Shown here: positions 1 through 8,116 of the stretch, in pieces
Layout of the letters: the number at the start of each line of letters is the position of its first letter
Numbering within the stretch: position 1 is the stretch's first letter
NCBI GenBank assembly: GCA_964537035.1
Contig: CAZIAK010000042.1
Coordinates: 1 to 41,085, forward strand
Length of the DNA: 41,085 nt
Direction of reading: 5' to 3'
From: CAZIAK01 sp964537035
Lineage (GTDB): Bacteria; Planctomycetota; B15-G4
The notes under the pieces: model-generated
Database searches by the model: none
Told to the model about the DNA's origin: nothing
What the model saw: the letters and a program-made list of their open reading frames with translations, nothing else
Made by a program: the position numbers and the translations under genes

Positions 1-1
1 G

Positions 2-1423
2 TCAGCTGACGTCGCTGGAGGACTGGACCAGGCCGATGTACCGGCGCAGGCGCTGGAGCAGCAGCTGGGGCCGCTTGAGCTCGCCGAGCACGCGGGAGGG
101 GCGCATGTAGAAGCGGCGGTAAGCCTTGCGGATCATGGCCGAGACCTGGTCGCCGGTCATCACCTTGGCCACTCCCACGGGAGTGGTGCCGGTGAACTTG
201 GCGAAGTCGTACTCTTCGTCTCCCCGACTCTCCTTGTAGAGCTTCGTGTCCGGGTAGGGCGTGACCGCGGTGAACTGCACGGTGTCCGGATCAAGGAACA
301 CCGCCAGATCCATGGTCTCTTTCGCCATGGCCAGGGTCTCTTCGGGGAAACCGATCATGAAGAAGCCGCGGGTGGCGATGCCGTAGCGTCGGCAGGCGTC
401 GATGACCACCTTGGCGTGGTCGTGGCTCTTGATCTTGCCTCGGCTGTACTTCTTCTGTAGCTCGGGGTTGCCCGCCTCGATACCGAAGGACACCGAGTCG
501 CAGCCGGCCCGAGACATGAGCGACAGGGTCTCGTCGTCGAGCGTCTTGATCGCCGTCTCGCACTGCCAGCTCAGACCCAGGTTGGCCTCGATGAGAAGGT
601 TGCAGAGCTCGATCAGGCGGTCTCGGTCGTAGGCGAACAGCGGATCGCGGAAGACCACATTGGTCACCCCCTGCACCGTGACGATCTCTCGCAACTCTTC
701 GAAGACGTTGCCGGCGGAGCGCCCTCTCCAGGGGATCCCCTGGGCGACCACATAGCCGCAGTAGGTGCAGTTGATCGGGCAACCCCGCGACGACTGCACG
801 GTCTGGATCGGCCCGTTCATGGTGGGGATGCGGTAGAGGTCGTTGGGCAGCAGCCCTCGGTCCGGGAAGGGCAGACCATCGAGAGCGTCGCCCTTGAGCA
901 GGGGGCGATCAGGGTTGTGGCTGACCTCCTCGCCCCGGCGCACGCTCAAGCCGTCGACGGTGAGCGGGTCGCGGCCCTCGGCCAACTCGGCAACCATGGC
1001 GGCCACGGTCAGCTCCGGTTCGCCGCGCACCACGGCGTCGACCAGCGACGTGCCCATGGCCATGTCGGGGATCTTGCTGCCCTGACTGCCGGTGACGAAG
1101 ACCACCACGTCGGGCAGGCGCTCCTTGATCTGATCAACCAGGGCCAGATCGAGTTCGAGGGTGGCGCTGGACGTGGCCAGGCCCACCAGCTCAGGCGCCT
1201 CCGCGACCACACGCTGCAGCACCTGCTCGACCGAGGACAGCTCGGCTTCTGCGTCGATGACCAGGCAGCTGTGGCCCTGCTCCCCCACGATGGCTGCCAC
1301 GTAGAGCAGGTCGAGGGGCGGATAACAGAGGCCCTCGCCCACCACCATGCCGAAGCCCCCCATCAGTCCACGGGAGACCCGCTGTGACGGGGGCGGCGGC
1401 GGGTTGATCAGCAGGACCTTCAT
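2..1423 (-). CDS. B12-binding-domain radical SAM protein
   Basis: 473 residues and complete; the stop codon lies at the left edge of the window. Residues 1 to about 150 look like a cobalamin-binding Rossmann domain (start MKVLLINPPP, then GLATSSATLELDLA and a TGSQGSKIPD loop where related proteins usually have GGPH). The radical SAM core follows, with the 4Fe-4S motif C215-x3-C219-x2-C222 (SSRGCPINCTYCGY), a WQCETAIKT strand and a FGIEAGNPEL segment. Such class B enzymes perform radical methylation or rearrangement; the substrate cannot be told. It is the last gene of the long minus-strand glycan operon, 62 bases after the methyltransferase gene, so modification of the glycan or its lipid carrier is plausible but inferred. 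The ATG start has an AGGA about 10 bases upstream. Confidence 0.88.
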   Translation of the reverse strand: MKVLLINPPPPPSQRVSRGLMGGFGMVVGEGLCYPPLDLLYVAAIVGEQGHSCLVIDAEAELSSVEQVLQRVVAEAPELVGLATSSATLELDLALVDQIKERLPDVVVFVTGSQGSKIPDMAMGTSLVDAVVRGEPELTVAAMVAELAEGRDPLTVDGLSVRRGEEVSHNPDRPLLKGDALDGLPFPDRGLLPNDLYRIPTMNGPIQTVQSSRGCPINCTYCGYVVAQGIPWRGRSAGNVFEELREIVTVQGVTNVVFRDPLFAYDRDRLIELCNLLIEANLGLSWQCETAIKTLDDETLSLMSRAGCDSVSFGIEAGNPELQKKYSRGKIKSHDHAKVVIDACRRYGIATRGFFMIGFPEETLAMAKETMDLAVFLDPDTVQFTAVTPYPDTKLYKESRGDEEYDFAKFTGTTPVGVAKVMTGDQVSAMIRKAYRRFYMRPSRVLGELKRPQLLLQRLRRYIGLVQSSSDVS

Positions 1424-1485
1424 GGTGGGTTCATCCTAGCAGGCAATCGACGGGCAGGCTGCCAGAGCCAGCTGGTGGGCGAGGA

Positions 1486-2232
1486 TCAGTTGAGTGGCTT
1501 GCGCAACACGCCGTAGAGCGACACCCCAAAGGGCAGGTTGATCCGCTTCTCCACCGCGATCTCCGTGCGCGTGATCATGTCCGCCAACCACTCGGCGGGA
1601 CGGGGCATGGGGACAGAGAAGTCAGAAGAGGCCTCGTCAGCTGACGCCGAGGACAGCGAGCGCAGCCGACGCATGAGCAGCACGGGCAAGAAGGCCACCA
1701 TGGAGCTGTAGCTCATGCGCTGGCAGTCGAAGCCCACGCTCTGCAGGCGGCCTCGCAGCTGCGCTCTGCGGTAGCGCCTGAAGTGGTGGTAGGCCTCGTC
1801 GTGAGGGCTCCACAGGGCCATGAAGGCGGGAACGGTCACGACCAGCAGGCCGCCCGGCGCCAACACACGGTAGACCTCGCTCATGGCCTGGACGTCGTCC
1901 TCGAAGTGCTCGAAGGCGTCGAGGGCCAGGACCAGGTCGAAGCTGGACTCGCCAAAGGGCAGGGCCAAGGCGTCACCCCGGACGATCCGATCGATGCCCC
2001 GCCGAGCACAGAGCCGAATGGTCTCTTCGGAGATATCGATGCCCCGCACATCGCAGCGGTCGGCCAGGAAGCGAAACGACATCCCGGTGGCGCAGGCCAG
2101 ATCGAGGGTCTTCAAGCGCTCGTCGGCAGGGGCGTAGCGATCCAGCGCCGCGCGCACCAGCGCCCGCCGGCCCCGGTACCACCAGTGGGTCTCCTCCACC
2201 TCGAACATGCGATCGAACTCGGCCGTGTTCAT
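1486..2232 (-). CDS. SAM-dependent methyltransferase (class I)
   Basis: 248 residues. Motif I is LDLACATG (residues 43-50), followed by an acidic strand end in RGIDIS (63-68), DALALPF (87-93), and LDAFEHFEDD (104-113) as post-motif II. The N-terminal EETHWWYRGRR (13-23) and C-terminal LPFGVSLYGVLRK are typical of methyltransferases in polysaccharide clusters. It probably methylates a sugar or a glycan precursor in the cytoplasm. The ATG overlaps the stop of the preceding sugar-phosphate transferase gene as ATGA (2229-2232), implying translational coupling. Glycine residues of the usual GxGxG motif are partly replaced by alanine (ACATG), which is tolerated in this family. The substrate is unknown. 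Confidence 0.85.
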   Translation of the reverse strand: MNTAEFDRMFEVEETHWWYRGRRALVRAALDRYAPADERLKTLDLACATGMSFRFLADRCDVRGIDISEETIRLCARRGIDRIVRGDALALPFGESSFDLVLALDAFEHFEDDVQAMSEVYRVLAPGGLLVVTVPAFMALWSPHDEAYHHFRRYRRAQLRGRLQSVGFDCQRMSYSSMVAFLPVLLMRRLRSLSSASADEASSDFSVPMPRPAEWLADMITRTEIAVEKRINLPFGVSLYGVLRKPLN

Positions 2233-3362
2233 GGCGAGGACGCGCTCTGCGATGGACCGTCGTGGCCTTCACCCTTGGCCTGGGCGTGAGCCTTCTCGAG
2301 GGCGATGACCTTGCGGGTCAGCATGGTCATGAACAGGAAGCTGGCCCCGAAGATCAGGTAGCGATAGAGCTCGATGGCCTGCAGCGCCAGGATGCCCATG
2401 GAGGCCAGGATCAGCCCCAACCCCCAGAGGATGATCACCGCCTCGACGGCAGTGAATCCGCCCCGCACCAGGCGATGGCTCAGGTGAAAATTATCGCCCA
2501 GGTAGATCGGTCTCTTCTCGCGAAAGCGCATGAGCACCACGAAGGCCGCGTCGTACAGGGGGATGCCCATGATCAAGACCACGGGGATCAGGTGGTTCAG
2601 ACCCAGATCGCCAGAGGGCACGCTCATGAAGCCCTCGCTGAGATCGAACATGATCCAGGCCATCCAGAAGCCGATGAACATCGACCCGGCGTCACCCAGA
2701 AACACCCGGCTGCGGGGGAAGTTGTAGGGCATGAAGCCCAGCACAGCGCCCAGCAGCATCACCGCCACCAACATGGTGCGGGCGCTGGCCGTGTCGCGCA
2801 GGTAGAAGAACGCCGCGGCGAAGGCGATCACCGAGAGCCCCGACATGAGCCCGTTCATGTTGTCGGAGAAGTTGAACGAGTTGACGATGGTCAGGTACCA
2901 GCAGACCAGGAACAGCTGGTAGAACCAGCGCTCGATGCCGGCGGTGGGGTCGTCCCAGAGGTTCACCAGCCCGGGCCACATGAGCACCAGGACGCCGATC
3001 ACCTGACCCAGGAGCTTGGGCTGGAAGGCCATGGACTCCTTGAAGATGTCGTCGATCAGCCCGATGGCGAAGAGCACCAGACTGCCAGCCACCACGTGGT
3101 CGATGACGTGGAAGTCGAGGTCGTGCCCCAGCTGCTGATCGAGGGCCCAGCGGACCACCAGGTAAGCCGCGGTGCTGGACACCACAACACCCATTCCGCC
3201 CAGGAGCGGTGTCACCTTCTCGTGGGTCTTGCGCCCCCCTGGCTTGTCCACAATGCGAAAGCGCCGAGCCAGGGCGATGACCCCGGGCATGATCACCAGG
3301 GAGACCGTGAGGGCCACGGCGAATCCCTGGGCGGCGATTCTGAGCAGCTTCTCGTCGAACAC
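2229..3362 (-). CDS. WecA/TagO/MraY-family polyprenyl-phosphate sugar-1-phosphate transferase
   Basis: 377 residues with about ten membrane segments. Family hallmarks in order: GGRKTHEKVTPLLGG (42-56), the metal-binding pair in GLIDDI (D104, D105), FNFSDNMNGLMSGLS (163-177) matching the family's N-x3-D-x2-NG loop, FLGDAGS (221-227, D224), PLYDAAFV (268-275) and HLSHRL (293-298), where the family norm is HxHHR. The enzyme moves a sugar-1-phosphate from a UDP-sugar onto undecaprenyl phosphate, the committed lipid-linked step of glycan assembly. It lies inside the glycan operon and its stop overlaps the methyltransferase start. The start codon is GTG with only a weak ribosome binding site. Peptidoglycan MraY is less likely, given the operon and the loop sequences. 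Confidence 0.88.
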   Translation of the reverse strand: MFDEKLLRIAAQGFAVALTVSLVIMPGVIALARRFRIVDKPGGRKTHEKVTPLLGGMGVVVSSTAAYLVVRWALDQQLGHDLDFHVIDHVVAGSLVLFAIGLIDDIFKESMAFQPKLLGQVIGVLVLMWPGLVNLWDDPTAGIERWFYQLFLVCWYLTIVNSFNFSDNMNGLMSGLSVIAFAAAFFYLRDTASARTMLVAVMLLGAVLGFMPYNFPRSRVFLGDAGSMFIGFWMAWIMFDLSEGFMSVPSGDLGLNHLIPVVLIMGIPLYDAAFVVLMRFREKRPIYLGDNFHLSHRLVRGGFTAVEAVIILWGLGLILASMGILALQAIELYRYLIFGASFLFMTMLTRKVIALEKAHAQAKGEGHDGPSQSASSP

Positions 3363-3446
3363 TGTCTGGCCTGGGGCCTCAGGGGTGGTTTGGTCGAAGA
3401 CTGTAGCGATGGAGCGCAGGGGCTGCCACAGCTGCGTAGCGTGGTC

Positions 3447-4505
3447 TCAAACGTGGAGTCTCAGGCCATGGCGCTCGAACCAATCGAAGACGCCGTCAAC
3501 CTCACACATCACATCGGCAAGGTCGCTCTGCTGGTTGACAGCGATTCGGCGCAGCTGCAGCCGAGGCGTCTGGGGGTCATTCAGGCCGGGCATGGCCGTG
3601 ATCGCCGAGCGAAAGCCCAGTTCATCGAGGATGGCCAGGGTCTCCTCGTTGAAGTCCCAGGTGCGCCCGTAGGGGTAGGCGAAGGCAGGCACACCATGCC
3701 CCAGCCAAGATTCCAGGTCTCTCAGCGACCCTTCGATCTCCAGGCGTTGCCGGGTGCTGTCCAGCGAAGAGAGGATCAAATGGTTGACCGTGTGGGCACC
3801 GATCTCGACCCCCGCCTCGTCCAGGGCCCGGCACTCGTCGGGCGAGAGGTAGACCGATCGAGCCAGTTCGGCGTCGTCCCCCCCCTGGTCGAGAAAGATC
3901 TGCTCGAGGATCTGATCCCGTTCTTCGGCCCCCACCTCGTACTTCAGCAGCTGCTTCATGGCGTACTCGGCGCCCACGTCATCGCCCGGCAGATCGGCCA
4001 GGTCGGCCCGCAGGTGCGGCCGGCTCAGCTGCTCGGAGATCAGCGCTGCCAGCTTGTGAGGCCCCTCGCGATGGAGCACCCAGAAGTAGTGGTGCAGCCA
4101 GTTGAGCTTGCCCTTCATGGGGCCGGTCTGGACGAAGACGGTGGCCGTGGCGTCGCGGCGCTGCAGGATCGGCAGCAACAGATCGTGGTTGTCCCGATAG
4201 CCGTCGTCGAAGGTCAGCACCACCTGCCGGCGAGGGGCCTCGCCCTCGTCAAGACCGTCGACCAGCTGGGTCTGTGTGATGGTCTCGTAGCCCGCCTTCT
4301 GCAGCAGATCGAGCAGTCGCTCCAGGTGCGCCTCGGAGATCTTCATGTGATCGGGGAGGTAAGCCGTCGACTCAGGGTGCCCCACGTTGTGAAACATCAG
4401 CACCGGCGCCCCGCTGCGGGACCCACGAAAGGCCGAGCGCAGCCTGGTGTGGTGGGCGACCTTGGCCACGGTCTTCCTGACCAGCTTCTTGATGCGGTGC
4501 TTCAT
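3447..4505 (-). CDS. Polysaccharide deacetylase (CE4/NodB family)
   Basis: 352 residues from the ATG at 4505, chosen because it gives a basic N terminus (MKHRIKKLVRK) and lies 19 bases after the stop of the upstream gene; a longer reading start at 4559 would overlap that gene. NodB motif 1 is LTFDDGY (D100, D101), motif 2 is H238-TVN-H242, and motif 3 is AYPYGR (276-281). The metal triad (D, H, H) is complete, so it is probably an active amide or ester deacetylase. A helical insertion of roughly 80 residues (about 135-220) separates motifs 1 and 2, longer than in minimal NodB enzymes. No signal peptide is obvious, so it may act on a cytoplasmic lipid-linked intermediate. Operon context supports glycan N- or O-deacetylation. 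Confidence 0.88.
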   Translation of the reverse strand: MKHRIKKLVRKTVAKVAHHTRLRSAFRGSRSGAPVLMFHNVGHPESTAYLPDHMKISEAHLERLLDLLQKAGYETITQTQLVDGLDEGEAPRRQVVLTFDDGYRDNHDLLLPILQRRDATATVFVQTGPMKGKLNWLHHYFWVLHREGPHKLAALISEQLSRPHLRADLADLPGDDVGAEYAMKQLLKYEVGAEERDQILEQIFLDQGGDDAELARSVYLSPDECRALDEAGVEIGAHTVNHLILSSLDSTRQRLEIEGSLRDLESWLGHGVPAFAYPYGRTWDFNEETLAILDELGFRSAITAMPGLNDPQTPRLQLRRIAVNQQSDLADVMCEVDGVFDWFERHGLRLHV

Positions 4506-4524
4506 GGGCTTGGCTGTGCGTCTC

Positions 4525-5604
4525 TCACGGTGACATGTGCTCCGCATCCCGGTCGCCATCGGCCAGGAGCCAGCGGCTCATTTCGGCATCGCTCTCGGGC
4601 GCGTCACTGCGACAGGCCCGCACGATCCACGGGAACATATCCCGAAACGGCTTGTCTTTCCTGGGTCCCTTCCAGCCAAGGGCCTGAAGGGCGGGAACCG
4701 CAGGGTGGTGGGAGAAGAGCATGGCCGTGGCCTCGGCCATGCCCCGCTGCTGGGCCATGGAGGTGAAACCCGCCAGCAGGATGCCTCGCACCCCTTCGTT
4801 CGCGGCCAGGTGGTCCACGAGAAAGGCATTCCCCCCTTCGAATTCGGCGACCAACCACCCCAGCAGGCGCTGATCGTCTGCGTCCCGCAGGGCGAAGCAC
4901 TCTTGCCGCCGGCTGGGGTTGTCGATGTAGCGCCAGTTGAGCCAGGCAGCGTCCCGTTCGCCGATCAGACCTCGGCTGGGCACGGTGGCTTCGAACAGCT
5001 GGGTGGCTGTCTCGTCGAAGCGCTCAACGGGCTCAAGCGCCAGCTGCGCGGGACGATGTCGCACCAGGCGGCGATCGATGGCACGGAAGGCCTTGTCGAG
5101 CAGGGGCGCGGCCAACACGGCCAGGGGTGCGATGCGGCCGCTACGGGCCAGGCTCGGGCGGCTGGCGAAGCGGTAGCGATAGATCGGCGCGTGGCCGATA
5201 CACCTCCAGCCGTTGCCCAGAAAGCCGTTGAACGACAGGCGCCCCGAGTAGGCATAGGCCCAGGAGATGCCCTGCCCTCCCGTGATCTGGCAGACGATGT
5301 CGTCCAACCCCGTGAAGATGCCCTGGCGCCTGGCCGACACATCGACCATGGCGTCGCTGGCCTGCATCAACACGATCGGCTCGCCGTCACGACGAAAGCG
5401 CCGGGGGACGTAGCTGTAGCCCCCGACGATCCGACCCTCGTCGTTGAGCGCCACCTGGGATACCGCCGGGCCGTGGGGGTTCTCGCCGTACTTCCAGCGA
5501 AAGGTGTCCGCGGTCTTGGTCTTGCCGAAGCAGCTGTTGAACAGCTGGCACTGCGCCCCGTAGTCGTCCGGGCCTGCGGGCCGATGGGTCCAGGCCCGGT
5601 CCAT
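4525..5604 (-). CDS. GNAT-family N-acetyltransferase
   Basis: 359 residues. The N-terminal half carries the FRWKYGENPHGP segment (35-46) and a GNAT acetyl-CoA loop, VDVSARRQGIF (87-97). The second half repeats the pattern with WLNWRYIDNP (221-230), as in the two-lobed GNAT proteins often found in polysaccharide loci. The likely role is acylation of an amino sugar, complementing the neighbouring deacetylase. The ATG shares one base with the stop of the upstream gene (TGATG at 5602-5606), showing tight coupling. The acyl donor and acceptor cannot be determined from sequence. Confidence 0.78.
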   Translation of the reverse strand: MDRAWTHRPAGPDDYGAQCQLFNSCFGKTKTADTFRWKYGENPHGPAVSQVALNDEGRIVGGYSYVPRRFRRDGEPIVLMQASDAMVDVSARRQGIFTGLDDIVCQITGGQGISWAYAYSGRLSFNGFLGNGWRCIGHAPIYRYRFASRPSLARSGRIAPLAVLAAPLLDKAFRAIDRRLVRHRPAQLALEPVERFDETATQLFEATVPSRGLIGERDAAWLNWRYIDNPSRRQECFALRDADDQRLLGWLVAEFEGGNAFLVDHLAANEGVRGILLAGFTSMAQQRGMAEATAMLFSHHPAVPALQALGWKGPRKDKPFRDMFPWIVRACRSDAPESDAEMSRWLLADGDRDAEHMSP

Positions 5605-6809
5605 CAGACGGCCATCCCCACCCGGGCCCGGTCTCCCCCGCCCAGCATGCGCACAGCCTTCTCGACGTCTGAGCCCGTGAGTTCGTTGTCCCAGCACCCT
5701 GCTCGCCGCCGCGCCTCGGCCAGGGCGGGCTCGCCCACGCCCTTGTCTCCGGCGTGCACCAGGCGCACCCGGGGCCTCACGGCGATGCGGCGCACCTTGA
5801 ACCAGCGCTGCCAGCTGAACAGGCTCGTGCGGGTGTGCCCGGGGCGGCCGATGATGTGTTCGGCCCAGGCCGTCATGCCCGCCACTCGCACCGCCTCGAT
5901 GCCCGCCTCCAGGCCCGGTCGGGACGGGTCGTCCATGGGTGTGTGGGCAGGGGAACTGAGCGGCACATCGGGGACCACCAGCACCTCGCTGCAGGCGCCC
6001 TGCGAAAGAGCCAGTGCGAACGCGGGCTCGAGGTGGTCGGCACGGACGCGGCACGACCAGGTCACGCCCGGTGCCACGCCGAACATGTGCCGGGCCATGT
6101 CCTCGGCCAGCTCGGTGTCGGCGCCCAGGTCCCGGTCTTCGAAGAACAGAAAGCGCGCCCCCGCCCGATGGACCGCGTGGCGCACCTCGTCGAAGACAGC
6201 GTCCAGGTCTCCGCGCAGGGGGCCGATGCTGGCGACCTTGGTGGCCGCCGCGCCGCGAGTGGCGTACTGCTCAAGCGCCAGACAGTGCCAGGCGGGCAGC
6301 ACGGAGCCGTCGTCTGCGATCGCTGTGGGGCCTGTCGACTCGCGGGTGGTCAGACCGGGGACCTCATCGGGGCGCCAGGCCCCCACCAGCTCTTCGCCGA
6401 CGGTGCCCGCCAGCCAGCCCGTGAGTCGGGGCAGGGCGGCCAGCAGCTCAGCGCCGTAGCGCCAGGCCAGGGGCCCCAGGGCCACCACCGGCGTCGTGGC
6501 TGTCCAGGCAGACAGCAAGGCCTTGAGCGGCTTCTCGTCCGGTACCGGGTCGTTCGCCAGATGGGATCCGCCCACGTGCACAAGGGTCAGATCGGCCGCC
6601 CACCAGCGGGCCTCTCGGGCCACCACTCGGGGCGTCTGATGCTCGGTCACCATGTCGATCACCCGCACCTCGCCCCCGGCCCGGAGCAGACGCCCGGCCA
6701 GCACGGCCACATCGCGAGGGGGCCCTCCCGCCGCCTCTGAGCTGGCCATGCGCAAACGCCTCAGCGGGTCATCAGCTATGACGATCAGGATGCGCCACCG
6801 GTCACTCAA
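5604..6809 (-). CDS. Degenerate B12-binding radical-SAM-like protein lacking the 4Fe-4S cysteines
   Basis: 401 residues. The N terminus resembles a cobalamin-binding domain (RILIVIADDP, then DVAVLAGRLLRAGGEVRVID at 33-52 and ADLTLVHVGGSHL). The linker VLPAWHCLALEQYATRG (170-186) matches the segment that normally precedes the CxxxCxxC motif, but residues 181-200 contain no cysteine. The barrel continues recognisably as FLFFEDRDLGADTELAEDM (220-238) and VTWSCRVRADHLE (249-261), equivalent to the FxDDxF and WxCxxR strands of radical SAM enzymes. It therefore probably cannot bind the catalytic cluster. The frame is intact. The start is TTG at 6809, preceded by GAGGAG at 8 bases and overlapping the previous stop as TTGA. 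The role is unknown: scaffold, cobalamin or substrate chaperone, or partner of the intact homologues. Confidence 0.65.
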   Translation of the reverse strand: MSDRWRILIVIADDPLRRLRMASSEAAGGPPRDVAVLAGRLLRAGGEVRVIDMVTEHQTPRVVAREARWWAADLTLVHVGGSHLANDPVPDEKPLKALLSAWTATTPVVALGPLAWRYGAELLAALPRLTGWLAGTVGEELVGAWRPDEVPGLTTRESTGPTAIADDGSVLPAWHCLALEQYATRGAAATKVASIGPLRGDLDAVFDEVRHAVHRAGARFLFFEDRDLGADTELAEDMARHMFGVAPGVTWSCRVRADHLEPAFALALSQGACSEVLVVPDVPLSSPAHTPMDDPSRPGLEAGIEAVRVAGMTAWAEHIIGRPGHTRTSLFSWQRWFKVRRIAVRPRVRLVHAGDKGVGEPALAEARRRAGCWDNELTGSDVEKAVRMLGGGDRARVGMAV

Positions 6810-8071
6810 GACACCATCTCCTCGTACAGACCCAAGGCCGCGTCGGCCTGGGCACGAAGCCCGAACACAGAGCGCACCCTGGCCCTGCCAGCCGCGCCCA
6901 GCTTCTCCGCCAGGGCTTCGTCGGACAAGATCCGTCCCAATCGATCCGCCAGGACCGCAACTTGCAGCGGATTCACCAGAAAGCCCGTCACGCCGTCGAC
7001 GACCACGTTGGACGGCCCGCCCCAGAAGGACGCCACCACCGGGCGCCCCGCCGCCATGGCCTCGAGATTCACCAGGCCGAACGACTCGAAACAGAGCGAC
7101 GGTGTGGCCACCACGTCGGCCAGGGCATAGGCGGCGGCCAGCTCGGAACCATCGAGCCAGCCCGCGTGCACCAGATGACCTGGGGACAGTCCCAGGCGCC
7201 CGGCCAGGGCGCTGACCTCTTCGTTGAATCCGGGAAGCGCCTCGCCCGCCATGAGCAGCACCGCGTCGGGGTGCTTGACCTGCACCAGGGCCAGGGCCTC
7301 AACCAGTTGCAGGCCGCCCTTGAGCCGGTCGAGCCGGCCGCCGAAGAAGATCACCCGCCGACCGCCCAGGCCCAGTCGCTCGCGCAAGGCGGCCACGGCT
7401 TCTGGCGGCGCCAGAGGGGTGTCCTCCGAGACACCGTTGACGATGGTGGTCGAGGAGCCGAGCCCATTCGCCAGCAGCGCCTTGCCCATCTCATCAGAGA
7501 CCGCCACCAGGCGATCCACGTCCCGAGCCAGCACCCGGCGAATGGTCTTGTTGCGCCAGGGATTGAACCGCCCCCGGACGCAGACCGCGCACTTCAACGG
7601 GCCCGCCCGGTAGACCACCTCGTCCCCGGGCACCAGCCGCTCGTCGAGGTGACAGAACAGCTTCTGGTGACAGAAGGGCATCACGTCGTGCACATGCAGG
7701 GCGACCTTGGCGCCACCACTTCGAGCGGCGGCCAGCGCCGCATAGCTCAGGTGGCTGTGCAGGTTGTGCACGTGCACCACATCGGGAACGAAGTCTTGCA
7801 CGGCGGCCTTCATGGCGGCCACGCCTGGGGAGTTGTCCAGGCTGCGCCAGGCCTTCCAGCGCCCGGGATAGGGCGGCGTGAACACCTGCCGCACCCGCAC
7901 GCCGTTCACCGTTTCTTCGTTGGCGGCGCCCTTGTCTTGAACCGTCGAGAGGTACGAAACCTCGAGCCCGCGGGCTGCCAGCCCTTCGGCCATGCGCACC
8001 GCGACCCCCGCCGCTGAAGAGCGACCGTACAGGTCATTGGCGATGAGAACCTTCATGGCGGACATGGGCAC
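6806..8071 (-). CDS. Glycosyltransferase family 4 (GT-B fold)
   Basis: 421 residues. The N-terminal acceptor domain begins MKVLIANDLYG and has a VVHVHNLHSHLS strand and a Cys-rich loop (PFCHQKLFCHLDE, then LKCAVC) seen in a subset of GT4 enzymes. The C-terminal nucleotide-sugar domain has GGRLDRLKGG and the E-x7-E motif ESFGLVNLEAM followed by GRPVVASFWGG. It adds a sugar to a lipid-linked glycan in the cytoplasm; the specificity is unknown. The start is GTG at 8071 with GAGG seven bases upstream; in-frame ATGs at 8065 and 8056 are alternatives. The stop overlaps the TTG of the next gene. Confidence 0.87.
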   Translation of the reverse strand: MPMSAMKVLIANDLYGRSSAAGVAVRMAEGLAARGLEVSYLSTVQDKGAANEETVNGVRVRQVFTPPYPGRWKAWRSLDNSPGVAAMKAAVQDFVPDVVHVHNLHSHLSYAALAAARSGGAKVALHVHDVMPFCHQKLFCHLDERLVPGDEVVYRAGPLKCAVCVRGRFNPWRNKTIRRVLARDVDRLVAVSDEMGKALLANGLGSSTTIVNGVSEDTPLAPPEAVAALRERLGLGGRRVIFFGGRLDRLKGGLQLVEALALVQVKHPDAVLLMAGEALPGFNEEVSALAGRLGLSPGHLVHAGWLDGSELAAAYALADVVATPSLCFESFGLVNLEAMAAGRPVVASFWGGPSNVVVDGVTGFLVNPLQVAVLADRLGRILSDEALAEKLGAAGRARVRSVFGLRAQADAALGLYEEMVS

Positions 8072-8116
8072 GGCACAGCCTCGCTGTCCGAGACCGGCGC
8101 ATCAACCCGGCGACCG

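Noticed and set aside
2262..4766. 834-codon open frame on the plus strand
   Set aside because: It is antisense to the sugar-phosphate transferase and deacetylase genes, is rich in His/Gln/Gly/Glu without any domain, and is expected in GC-rich coding sequence.
4537..6459. 640-codon open frame on the plus strand
   Set aside because: Antisense to the GNAT and radical-SAM-like genes; its composition is that of a shadow frame, with no motif.
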